From the NCBI GenBank assembly GCA_903813345.2, contig CAIIXF020000012.1, positions 27,974,184 through 28,038,183 on the forward strand: a DNA stretch of 64,000 nt, in the 5' to 3' direction. Every line of letters begins with the position of its first letter. The first letter of the stretch is position 1. A program made the translations under genes and the position numbers. The DNA comes from Owenia fusiformis. Taxonomy: Eukaryota > Annelida > Polychaeta > Sabellida > Oweniidae. The notes under the pieces are model-generated. The model ran no database searches. It was not told the DNA's origin and saw only the letters and a program-made list of their open reading frames with translations. This document shows, one piece after another, positions 41,440 through 52,682 of the stretch.

Positions 41440-42232
41440 CACCACAATTGGGGTGCTATGGAAGTTAACAGGAAATGACAAAACAGGAAGTGACAAATTT
41501 GTTTGCATTTTTAGAGATTTTTTGAACAAAGATAACAGAGTTCTGGTTTGACCTCCAGTCAATTTAACTAGTTCCAAATACCATTTACAGGACCAGCATC
41601 ACAATGTTCATGGTCAGAATGACCCTAAACATGATGAAATAACCTTTTTAGCCCTTTGAAAATGTGTCTGAAAAATAGCTAAAAGTAGGAGCGTAGGGAA
41701 GGTCACTAAACAGAATCTTTTGAATTTTTCAGAAAATGTGCCCAATATATTGCTCTAAATGATACAATCTTTGAAAATTTGATACCATTCATAGAAAAAG
41801 AAAAAAAATGAAAAAACTGATTTGAAAAGCGATCTATTTTCCTATTTATGACCGCCATTTTTGTTTAAGACAATTTTCTAAAATTTCAAACATTGTATCA
41901 GTTAGAGCATTATATTGGGCACATTTTCTAAAAAATTCAAAAGATTCTGTTCAGTGACCTCCCCTACGCTCCTACTTTTAGCTTTTTTTCAGTCACACTT
42001 TCAAAGGGCTAAAAAGGTTATTTCATCATGTTTAGGGTCATTCTGACCATGCACATTGTGATCCTGGTCATGTAAATGATATGTGGAAATAGTTAAATTG
42101 ACTGGAGGTCAAACCAGAAGTATGTTATCTTTGTTCAAAAAATGTCCAAAAATGCAAAAAAATTTGTCACTTCCTGTTTCGTCATTTCCTGTTTTACTTC
42201 CGTGGCACCTTAATTCCATTGGGTGTGTGGTG
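41440..42232. mobile_element. 793-bp palindromic (foldback) element
   Basis: The outer strings CACCACA...ATTGGGGTGC and, read inward from the right, CACCACACACCC...AGGTGCC are followed on each side by AACAGGAAATGAC and ACAGGAAGTGACAAATTT. The complementarity runs to the centre near 41836 (TTTAGGGTCATTCTGACCAT on one arm, its complement on the other). Arms of about 380 bases, no coding capacity. Confidence 0.85.
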
Positions 42233-45200
42233 TATACTATCTTCGTATAAATCACAATCATCATATCTAAGGTTTATAATATGAAATAATGAAATATCCG
42301 GTTTTCTTCCAAATTATTGTAAAAAAATATACACAAACAAAAAATGATTCTATCGGACCAGTTGTTGAGTCAACAATTACATTTATTAGGGAGGTTAAGA
42401 TCGCACTGTTTTAATTAACTTGTTCTTGAAACGTTTAAACTTATGGTCCCCTATCAGCTATTTTTCACATCACTTCATTTGCCTGATTGAGAATGAAGGT
42501 GTGAGGGAAGATATCTTTAATAATAAGGTCCAACGTTAAACCAGTTGAGAGGTGGACAACAATTCTGGGGTCCTAATTCTAGTTCTCTCGAATATGTGTA
42601 ACCTCTCTAATGTTTTAAGTCCAATACTAACAAAACATGACCTCTAATAATAATGAATAGTACCATGGGTACTGAGCTCACATGGTGTTGCTCAAAAAGT
42701 GAATGGCAGACAAAAAATAAAATGGGAATCCTATCGACTAAGGTCTTAAAACATGCCACTATTTTGGATTGACTGATTGAAGTGTATTTTGTTCGACAAA
42801 AATGTCAGCCATTTTGAAAATAGTCGAGGTCTGAACCAAGAGTCATATGGGAGCTTTCTGTATTGATGTTCAAGAGAAATAACTTAAAAGGGGAATCCCA
42901 TGGACAGATGTTTTAGAACGTGCCACTATTGTGGACTAACTGAGAGACAGATGGACAAATCAACGTTAACTAAAATAGCTGAAAAAAAACAGATATAATT
43001 TTTTGGCAACTTTTTGTAACAAAATTATTACATACTATTACTCTTTACATTAACAAGTGTTTTTACAATGGAAGACACCTGAATTTATTTATAAAGCTAC
43101 CGAATGGTCCAAAAGTGAATTTTGCGAGACAAAAATGCCAGCCATTTTGAAAATGGGCGAGCTTCTGAACCAGAAGTCATAGGGGAGTTTTCTGTATTGA
43201 TCTTATCGACAAAGGTTTTAAAACATGCCACTATTGTTAACAGACAGACGAACAAGTGGTTGATTGCAATAGCTCACCATGTGAGCTAAAAAGGCAAACA
43301 AAATTGCAAAACCTGTAGCAACTGAATTGGACTTTGGCATACCCCATTTACTAGTCCGTGGGGGGGTTGAGAGACACCCCTATCCCCTAGTCACATTTTC
43401 CATCAACATTCTGCAGTTTTTCACCATTTTACTTTTTAAAGTGATGTTGGGATGATGGTTTATAATTTTACTGTTGGTACAATAATTTCTCTTGATTCCT
43501 TACATATCAAATGCAAGCATATATACAGTGATCTAGAATTTCAACACTGGACCCTAAAAATCCTATGTCACGCTGTTATAGCATGACAGTTACGTCAGTG
43601 TGATTTGCAAAATCTTGCAGTATATAACAAAATCGATAACAAATAATGGCGGATGAGAAAGACAGCATGTCTTCTTTCTGGCCTGTAGGCAAGATTCACA
43701 GATAAGATTTCCTTTTAAACTAGTTCCATTCGGTGACGTGTATATGGATGGTTATAAAGAATGGGTCAAATCTGCCAGGTGGTCTACAAGAAGCAGAATA
43801 CAAACTGAGATATCCATCTTCATAATTTTTAGTCCATTCTCTCAGTATATGTGCCTCAGAGCCACTCAAAATATTAACTGTAAGTAAACCTGTACACCTG
43901 TCAGGTCAAGGTTGCTAGATCTGATAGCCTCTTTCCACATTATTATAATATAACGTCCCGTCGTCTTCCACTATGCCCCGTCGAGTTTATGACTACAAAG
44001 TCGATGTGGAAGACGACAGAACATATTGGTTAATTTGAACAGATGTGCGGGTGACGTAGACGTAGCGATGGAGGGTTGAAATGAGGGTCAATTCTGAAAT
44101 TATGGGCGAAAATGAATTAAAGACTCGCGAGATAACTAGACTTGCAGTTGAAAGCTATGAAAATTTGCTTAATCTCACAGCTGGAACGAGGAACTTTATA
44201 CACTAAGAAACAGACAGAGAGGCAATTTTTGCTTTTAATGGCATAAGTTTGAATAAAAACGGTGCAGTATGGGACTCACAATCCTTGATTTTTAAACACC
44301 TGGTAGGTTTAAAATTCAAAATAACGGTTTTGCAGGATGTAGTGGTTTCGATACGTCCTGTATAGTTGGTATCCCGTCAGAGTAGTAGAAAGTAATGCAC
44401 AAAGCTTAATTTTCTGTTCCATCGTGGCCATTTTATTGGATAAATCAGTGAACGAAGCAGTCCAACATCGTTTTCAAAGGTGGCATAACCGCATTGTCGT
44501 CAGGGCGACACCCCCCCTCCCCCTTTCGCTGATTTTTTTAGATTTGAAACTGAGCCTAGAATTAAAAGCTCTAGAGCTAATTAAAGTCAAAGTGTAATAT
44601 TGACAGAAATGACACTATGTTAGTACATAGTCTTCATCAGGCATAGAAGATCTCATTCCTCATATTATATTTAATTCTATACCATATATAGTTTCTCGGG
44701 AACCCATACAGTATGTAAATACTTTGATGTATATTTTAGTAAAAATCAAAGTTCTTTTTAGTCAAAGTCAAGTTAAGATTCTAAAAACACATTTTTTCTT
44801 GTTTTTATTATTGGAAATGTTGTGCTGAGATATGTTCAGAATGAACTAGAGGGGGTTTAAGTTTAAAAAAATTTCTGGGGGCATGCCCCCTGATCCCCCT
44901 AAATTGCGTTTTACGTGCAGCGCGCTTTACGCATGACCTATCCATACCCAAAAGTCACCCCTCCCTCGGCAAATCCTTTTGATGCCCCTGTAACCGTCAT
45001 GCTATAGCAGTGTGTATATTAGCTTGGAGTACAAAGTGTTTACAGTATTACTGTGTTTGTATTATTAATCTCTATGGTTTTTCAATAGGCTAACTCAGTC
45101 AATGAATGCAGAGATTAAAAAACAGCACACATGAGTAAATCACCAAACCATTTATGTTATTGAAAGACATTGCCATCTTTTGCATAACTTCTAAATTATC

Positions 45201-45261
45201 TCTGTAAACGTGCATTTTTAAAAATTGTTTTTTTCGAAAAAAACTAAAAAAAACAAATATA
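42233..45261. other. Repeat-derived sequence, no gene recognised
   Basis: Between 42690 and 43290 a module containing AAAACATGCCACTATT and CAGCCATTTTGAAAAT recurs about three times. GCTCACATGGTG (42677) and GCTCACCATGTGAGC (43272) bound it in a mirrored fashion. A hairpin with GTCGTCTTCCAC and GTGGAAGACGAC is at 43957-44019. A GGGGGCATGCCCCCTGATCC string is near 44876. No reverse transcriptase or transposase motif was seen. Confidence 0.5.
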
Positions 45262-47432
45262 AATCATTTATGGAATGATTTACATATTTTGTGTGATGAA
45301 ACATGTGTTCAAGTACAATGTAATTTTGAATAAAAAATTATAACAAAATTGATGGATGATGGTGAAAATAACGATTTTATTTTGAAAAAAGGCTGTTAGT
45401 GGGTGGATTAAACACGAGTTATGAGATAATCCAATTGATCTTGGAACCTTTCTTTGAACTTTTCTTGAAGATTATACATTGCTCTTTCATCACGCCTAAC
45501 CATCGCGTAAGCAGGCGTCACCGTACAGCGTCAAAAAATACAGTAGTACAGTTTTCTGTACGGTGACGAAAATTAACTGAGTTGAAGCAAAAACTATAAT
45601 GGGGTTTTTAAAAAAAACTAATTAGATGAAAATAAATACGATTTCGAGTGTAATAAAAACAGCATTCTCTTAGGAATGGTTTTAACTTTCTAATTATGAT
45701 AAAAGTTTTTCGAGCACTGCTCGGATTTTTTCTGACTGGATCGGCCCACACAATCGACTCGAGAGAAAAATGTTGTTTTTTCACTTTTCTTTTGGTTATT
45801 ATTTTCCCTGTCGTCTGAGAGTATGGATTATTTTTATGAGAATATGTATTTGTTATTTACACATTTTAGAACAGATGAATATTCGGCAAATAATCATTCA
45901 GTGTATTTATTTAAAAAAGATCAGATCTGTACGGTGACGCATCTGCTGTACGGTGACGATTCCTTAGATTTCATGAAGTGTAATATATGACCTCAGTATT
46001 AACTTAAGATTCCATAAGTTTTTGTGTGGAAATTCAAATGTTGTATCCCATTCAACATTGAAAAGATCAATTCTTATGTCTGATAAGAAGGATTAAATAC
46101 TGAAACACATTCAACTCTAAGCTTACTGTTCGAACAAGAGGTAAAAAAGCGTCAGATCTACATTATCACTGGTAAGTATCAAGCGAAGGTTACAGCCGTC
46201 ACCTTAGCATTTAAGATGGCGGACAGGAAGTATTAATTTCGATATTTTTAGTTTTCATGGAATTAACTATTTGAAAGTTGACGCAATGCTTTGATATCAT
46301 TTGAAATACAGACCAGGCTTTTCTCATATAACTAACAAAGATAGCCTACATAGCCATCTTTACCCCATGCAAGATATTGCATCTTTCATCCTAAAAATCA
46401 CACGTGCAAGATGAGATTTACTTGTGACATCCCTTGTTTCAAAACAATAATAACATAGCAACAAATATACTGAGTTTTTGGTTTCATGATCCCTACCGTA
46501 TCACACATTTCCAGTAACCTTCCATTAAGCGATGGAAGATATCGTTGAATTGTAGTGCCCATGCACTATATACGAACAAATGATCATACTCCAGAATTTC
46601 CATTTCATATAAGCCTAGTCTCATTTAGTTCATCAAAGCATAACGCCAACTATAAAGAATTCGATGAAAACTAAAAATATCGAGATCGACACTTCCTGTC
46701 CGCCATCTTATATGCAAAAGTGACTGCAGTAACTTTCACTGATCATTTTGACAACATGTTTACGAGGGATACTTGATTGGATCAACATTTGAACTTCCAC
46801 ACCAAAACTTATGCGATTTGAAGTAATAAATAATGAATTCTTTATATTACTTCTCACAAATTATAATGAATCGTCAACGTACAGCTGATGCGTCACCGTA
46901 CAAATTTGATATTTTTTAAATATACATAATGAATGGTTGTTTGTTGAATCTTCGCCCGTTCTAAAATGTGTAGTCGACAAATACATATTCTCATAAAAAT
47001 AATCCATACTCTCAGACGGCAGGGAAAATAATTACCAAACAAAATGTGAAAAAACAACCTTTTTTCATTCTGGTCGATTATGTGGGCCGATTCACTCAGA
47101 AAAAATCCGAACAGTGCTCGTAAAACATTTATCATAATTACAAAGTTAAAACCATTCCTAAGAGAATGCTGTTTTTATTTCACATGAAATCGTATTAGTT
47201 TTCATCAAATTAATTTTTTTTAAACCCTTGTCATAGTTTTTGCTTCAAAGCAGTTAATTTGCGTCACCGTACAGAAAACTGTACTCCGCTATTTTTTGAC
47301 GCTGTACGGTGACGCCTACCTACGCGATGGTTAGGCGTGTTTCATATGCATTTATTTTTTACAGCCAGAAACTACTCGCCAAAAAATTATCAACTGTCAA
47401 AAATCTGTTGCACTAACTTCCCTCGTTCTTTA
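45262..47432. repeat. Right arm of the long-range inverted repeat, split by an insertion
   Basis: 45262-45490 and 47346-47432 together match the complement of 39329-39660. The interruption is exactly the element at 45491-47339 plus one copy of its 6-base target duplication. Confidence 0.8.
45491..47339. mobile_element. 1,849-bp foldback element with 6-bp target duplication
   Basis: Both ends read CACGCCTAACCATCGCG inward. The duplicated target TTTCAT flanks it (45485-45490 and 47340-47345). Inverted similarity covers almost the whole unit, with the centre near 46415: for instance AAGATGGCGGACAGGAAGT occurs near 46213 and its complement near 46694. The 11-mer GTACGGTGACG or its complement recurs at least three times in each arm, like a subterminal protein-binding array. 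No transposase; the 80-codon frame at 46893-47135 lies inside an arm. The superfamily is not assigned. Confidence 0.92.
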
Positions 47433-48383
47433 TTCAGCTCATTTTGGAGATCTTGATTTTCAGTGAACATATATTTGACGATGAATTAGGTAATGTGAGT
47501 GTGTATTTGAAGAATTCAGTATTTCTGAATATTTGCAAGGTATTGCCCACGAAATGAATACGTTGAATGGAAGAGCGTTCTGCAATCAGGAGCTTTCAAA
47601 GCCATTGACTGAAATATTTTTCCTTTAGAGGTAACTCTCGAAGCCCAATTTATGATGGGAACCTAGATGCTATTAAGCTCTAGAAGCGTATACCACCTAA
47701 CAGATAAGCAAATTTTATTTTGATCAGATAGGTGATTTTCCAAAAATTTCAAAAACAATATTAATCGAGCATGTTTAGTATTTTAAATTGTCAGTTTACT
47801 TGCAGTATTGAAGGTTTCTGGTTGCCCCGGCAAACCTGCACAAGAGCGCAAGACCAATGGCAAATACCACTTAATACGATTAAACGAAAAGTCGCAAAAT
47901 GGGTCCTTGAGGAATACATCGAATAAATCTCAACGTTATAACATAAAATGAAAAGTATGGCACATCAATTTTCATAGCTCAAATCATACTTTAAAATATA
48001 TTTTATAACCAAATGGATGTTTACATCATATTGTGTTCTCTCATTTCTAAGGTAAGGTAGCTATTTGGTGTAGTGTAGTCATTTACATGTTTGCTGCATG
48101 GGGATCTCCACCCTTCAGCTCAAATGAATACTGGATTTTCCATCCTCCCCCATTGTAACGCCGAAAAAATGTCAAAACTCTAAAAGTATTTGGAAAAATT
48201 ATAAGAAATAGATTCTCAATTGGCTAATCAAATAATACGAAAGGTAGAACTAATCCAAAGAGAACCAACTCCAAACGTTCAAAAGTTTTCTAAAACGTGT
48301 AGCTCAGATTTTCCATCTCAGAACATTACAATTACGTGAGGAGTGATCTGTTTTTAATTTAGATAAAAGGAAACTGTTTTTAC
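47433..48383. other. No feature recognised
   Basis: AT-rich unique-looking sequence without coding signatures on either strand. Confidence 0.4.
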
Positions 48384-48540
48384 CGCCGTTCCTCAAGTAT
48401 TTCCCTCTCATCATTTGAATACACTGTACCAACTCCATATCCTGCAACGCCTTTACGACTCCCTTTACAGTAATACCAATGAATGGAGAAATATGTATCA
48501 GGACCATGGCCTCGACCTTCCTCGAGTATTCTTCGCACAC
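48384..48540 (-). other. Possible isolated coding exon
   Basis: On the minus strand an acceptor (TACATTCAG) precedes an open stretch with TYFSIHWYYCKGSRKGVAGY and TVYSNDEREILEE, and a donor GTAAAA follows. Composition is less AT-biased and the residues look protein-like (aromatic, Gly, Cys), but I recognise no family and see no partner exons. Confidence 0.25.
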
Positions 48541-48879
48541 CTGAATGTAGAGTTACCATTCTAATATGTTGAAATTGTTGAAAGTATCCCTTCATTTCGT
48601 ACATTTTTCATATCAATAACATTTCTCTGCCCTCGTCCAAATATCGACAAAGAAGTGTCTGGATGAAATATGATACTTATTATGATAATCTATTCCCCGG
48701 GTTCTATCTATCATTTCGCAATGACTGTTGTAAATATGATAATGATATGAAGCGATGTAGTGGCACTTAGGGAACCTCAGCGCATGCGTAGCCCAGTTCT
48801 TACAAATTAGCCGCCAGGATAACTTAAAATCACTTAGTACACTTCCAGTTGTACAAAGTGTGAGAAAATGGGGATCGCC

Positions 48880-48961
48880 TCATTATACCGACGCGTATTA
48901 TACCGAAACCCATTATACTGAAGCGCATTATACCGAAACCCATTAGACGCGCATTGTGCCG
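48880..48961. repeat. Minisatellite of CATTATACCGAAACC type, left part
   Basis: Alternating strings GCGCATTATACCGAAACCC and ATTATACCGACGCG repeat about four times. The array resumes as ATGCGCGTTTTACCGAAAT at 49886-49905 beyond the inserted element, so the array was interrupted. A similar array in inverted orientation is at 55915-56032. Confidence 0.8.
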
Positions 48962-48967
48962 AAAAGG

Positions 48968-49873
48968 TATGGCTGGCCATCTGGACCAATGTATCGTCAT
49001 ACTTTTAACGCCGTAAAATCTACTTTTAACGCCGTAAAAACGATTTTATACGCCGTAAAGAATTACTTTTACGCCGTTAAAAACGATTTTTTACGCCGTT
49101 AAAATTCATTTTGAACGGCGTCAAAAAAAAATTTAACGCCGTAAAAACGATTGTATACGCCGTAAAGAATTACTTTTTACGCCGTTAAAAACGATTTTGA
49201 CGCCGTCAAAACCGATTTTTACGCCGTTAGAAATTATTTTTTACGCCGTTAAAAATCTTTTTTACGCCGTTAAAAATTATTTTTTACGCCGTTAAAAATT
49301 ACTTTTTACGCCGTTAAAAATTACTTTTTACGTCGTTAAAAATTATTTTTTACGCCGTCAAAACTGATTTTTTACGCCTTTCGAAATTGCGAACGTACAG
49401 AACATTGTTAATCATTTGCGAAAAAATGTTTAAACAATGAAAACTCGATGTTTATCAAATTCCCGAGATTTCCATACAACCAAATGCGTCTGGCAAATAA
49501 AAATTCCAATATAAATGATAAATGTGACATGTACAGTGACAGAAAAATAGGTTTTGGATTTATATCAATCAGTCGGTAAGTCGAACATACACGTTCGTTT
49601 GTTCAATGAATACGTACAAAATCGTTTTTAACGGCGTAAAAAGTAATTCTTTACGGCGTATAAAATCGTTTTTACGGCGTTAAAAATTATTTTTGACGCC
49701 GTTCAAAATGACTTTTTACGCGTACATAATTATTTTTGACGCCGTAAAAAAATCAATTTTGACGGCGTACAAAATCGTTTTTAACGGCGTAAAAAGTAAT
49801 TCTTTACGGCGTATAAAATCGTTTTTACGGCGTTAAAAGTATGACGATACATTGGTCCAGATGGCCAGCCATA
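48968..49873. mobile_element. 906-bp inverted-repeat element with an ACGCCGT satellite core
   Basis: Terminal inverted repeats of about 50 bases begin TATGGCTGGCCATCTGGACC. A 6-base duplication AAAAGG flanks it (48962-48967 and 49874-49879). The interior is a degenerate array of a ~21-base unit around TTTTTACGCCGTTAAAAAT, mostly in one orientation on the left. The part after about 49620 carries the complementary form (TTTACGGCGT). No coding capacity. Confidence 0.9.
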
Positions 49874-49879
49874 AAAAGG

Positions 49880-51769
49880 CCTACCAATGCGCGTTTTACC
49901 GAAATCCGTGCCAGTGAGACGGCACATTGCCTTAACCCATCAGTTGTATGACGAGCACTTCCGCGTGGGACTATATCTTTACAGCGGGAATTTCAAGTTT
50001 TTGTCAGTGTAGACATAAAAAGTTGCAGTCGCGCGTTTTTCAATATTTTCATTTGAAACTCCAAGAACGGTGCTTTGAATCTACCTCTATACTCTTTCAA
50101 AACTTCATGGAGACACATGATTATGTACATGTATGACAGTGCACAGTAACATTATATAGGCATAGAATAATAAAAGTGGAGCCTGAAAAGTCAAATATGG
50201 TGCTATGTTGAAAAGCCAAGAGAAATGCTACTGTATCAGCATATAAAATAGATAGTTTATATATTACTTCATCATATACCTTGTTTCAAATTATACATGA
50301 TTTTTGCATTGAACAGACAAGTCTTGAAAATTAAAAATACATTTTTATTTACTTCCACAATATTTTAACTTTAAACTTTTTAATATGAGACTGGATGTTA
50401 ATCTGTTGTTTCTTTATTCATATTCAATTAAAAGTTTATCGCGCAAAAACATATTTTCAGATAAAGCTTAATTTAAAATCTTTGAACATCTTTACATCTC
50501 AGTTGCGGCCAGACATTTTTTAACTCATGCTAGGCGTTTCAGACTGAGGGGTCGTCTCAACAAACTTAATTCCAGTTAACCATCAATTTCTGTATTTCAT
50601 AGAGGATAAAGTCATAATTATGTTATTCATGTTTGATTATGGTAAATCTTGTACTTAAATATATTTAACCGTGGTAAATTCTGTATTAAATGAAGTAAAC
50701 ATTTATTTATACTGCATTGTTTCATTGGTAGAAATAATTAATTGTGCTATTAAATATAAAGTTTCACATTTCTTATTGAACTTGATAATTACTGTATTTT
50801 CGATCTTGTGCTGCTGGGGCCAAAAATTGTTGTCATGGAGAGAGAGCGAGATATGTTGTCATAGAGATAGTGAGAAACGCATTCATTTGTTTTACTTTAA
50901 ATCTTTCCAAATCCAAGTGTGATTTTTATCAATGTGTGCCACAATGATCCCATTAATTCTGAAGTTATTTCATTTTCTAACCATTTCACAAACATTTCTT
51001 TTCATATAATACTTCTAAATTGGCATAATTTCCATGTTTAAATTGCTTATATAGTTTTTGGCTACTGATATTATCTCTATCATCAGTTTTCATTCCACAA
51101 ACGAAATATCAATTATTTTGCCCAATATTTCAATTTCATTATTCAGCGCCCCTTTAATATCTATTTAGGGGCAAATCAATACTCGACTTAGCAGGTCATC
51201 TGATTCTCAATTTGATTTTGATTTGAATTGATTCTCAATTCGGACCCATAGTAACTTTGCCTCACCGTTCTTGGTTGAGTTTAAGTCATGGCTCTTATTG
51301 GTACAAAAATTAAGCTACCCACGAATGCTGTTTTTCTTCCGGGGCCTTGCCATATCTAACGAAAACAATGGTGTGGACATTTCTGGATTATTTCTGGTGT
51401 TTCCTTTTGTTGCTACCTCATTTCTCAAAGTACCCATGCTAATTTCTTGACTCTGTTGAAAGCCCATGGTCCAATCAACCGTACCTCCTTATCTTATGAT
51501 GACCGCACAAAATGATAGAGCGTGGGAACCGACCGAACCAAATGCTACGGATATTGCAGCTATGTGTGTTGTGTTTTCAAGTGTTATTTTATATATGTCC
51601 GACAAATCGAATTATGGTTTTGATAGTATCTAGATGTATTTAATAGTATCAATATGTCTCGTTCATTCATTTGGCCAATAAAAATCATAACTGCCTGGAA
51701 AGTAATATGAATAAAGTATGTAAATAAATGAATTAAAACGTCAAATTAAGAAGCAAAAGTCTTTCCTTG
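49880..51769. other. No gene recognised
   Basis: Apart from the resumed minisatellite at 49886-49905, this is AT-rich sequence without convincing exons. Open frames at 49948-50136 and 50671-50922 have no motif. Confidence 0.4.
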
Positions 51770-52126
51770 GTCACTGCGAATGGCATGATTTCCTCGAGTC
51801 TCTTCAGTTGCAAGGCAACCATACTGGGACCGATTCGCGTCGTTCCACTACTGCCCTTGGTGGGGGCCCGCTACCATACTATATGACTCCCGGAGTTTAC
51901 TAAAGCACGTTAGTGGAGGAACCAACCACAGTCTCACAATCTGTCTCCGGCAAGAGCGGCCAGAGAACCAACCCATGCCAAGGGCCGGTAAACGGTTGGA
52001 CCTTCGGACCGGGTGTCCGTAGTGACAATGATCAACAACTCCGTACCTGGGGCTCGAACGCGGGACCTCCGTATCCCACGACGTTCAACCGCAAAGTAGC
52101 CTCAGTCTACGCCACTAGGCTACCCT
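51770..52126 (-). mobile_element. tRNA-derived SINE
   Basis: The minus strand begins GGTAGCCTAGTGGCGTAGAC, with an A-box-like TGGCGTAGACTGAG. About 50 bases on, a B box GTTCGAGCCCC gives an internal RNA polymerase III promoter. It is not a functional tRNA gene: the cloverleaf is incomplete and about 270 bases of GC-rich non-tRNA body follow. Base composition is clearly higher in GC than the neighbours. The 3' end near 51770 is estimated. Confidence 0.75.
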
Positions 52127-52682
52127 GCTTAGGTGACAAAACTGCTAAAAATAATGTATTTGTTACAATTATTTGCTTGGATAAACATGATATTACATTT
52201 CTTATAATTGATTAATCTGATTTAGTTGGAATCGAAGTTCGACCAACGATCAAGGCAATGCAATCAACGACTCTTGCAAATGTGAACGGAAGTCGTAAAG
52301 ACAGAAAGTACAAGAATCGTGATCAATGTAAAGTATAATATTTAAGACACATCTTTGAATATCGGGTAGGAGAAACATTCCAAAATGAAGAAGAATCATT
52401 TAGAACATTTGATTTGTTGCCAATATATCAATTGCGTCTCAAATGAATGAAATAAAAGGTATCGCGGGCCACTAAAGCCGATAAGTGAAAACAATTATAA
52501 TTGACGCATCTAGATCGCTCAATATAACGGTAAGTGAATAGGTCTGTGTAGATACGTTGAGGAAAATAAGCTATTTCGACGCTTGAAATAATCTGATTAC
52601 GCTTATTAATAATTACGCGTGGCTATTAAACACAAGTGTTGTGTAGAACAAAAACAAGAAAACTGGACGATCTATTAAGGAA

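Noticed and set aside
44870-44910. GGGGGCATGCCCCCTGATCC string as a regulatory palindrome
   Set aside because: It looks like part of a common dispersed repeat tail; nothing nearby supports a regulatory role.
46893-47135. 80-codon minus-strand frame with hydrophobic segments
   Set aside because: It lies in one arm of the foldback element, its counterpart arm is not open in the same way, and it has no transposase features.
49000-49400. Regularly spaced ACGCCGT repeats resembling a CRISPR array
   Set aside because: Units are contiguous and degenerate without unique spacers, inside a eukaryotic transposon.
52040-52126. A functional tRNA gene
   Set aside because: The A and B boxes are present but no complete cloverleaf forms, and the sequence continues into a SINE body.
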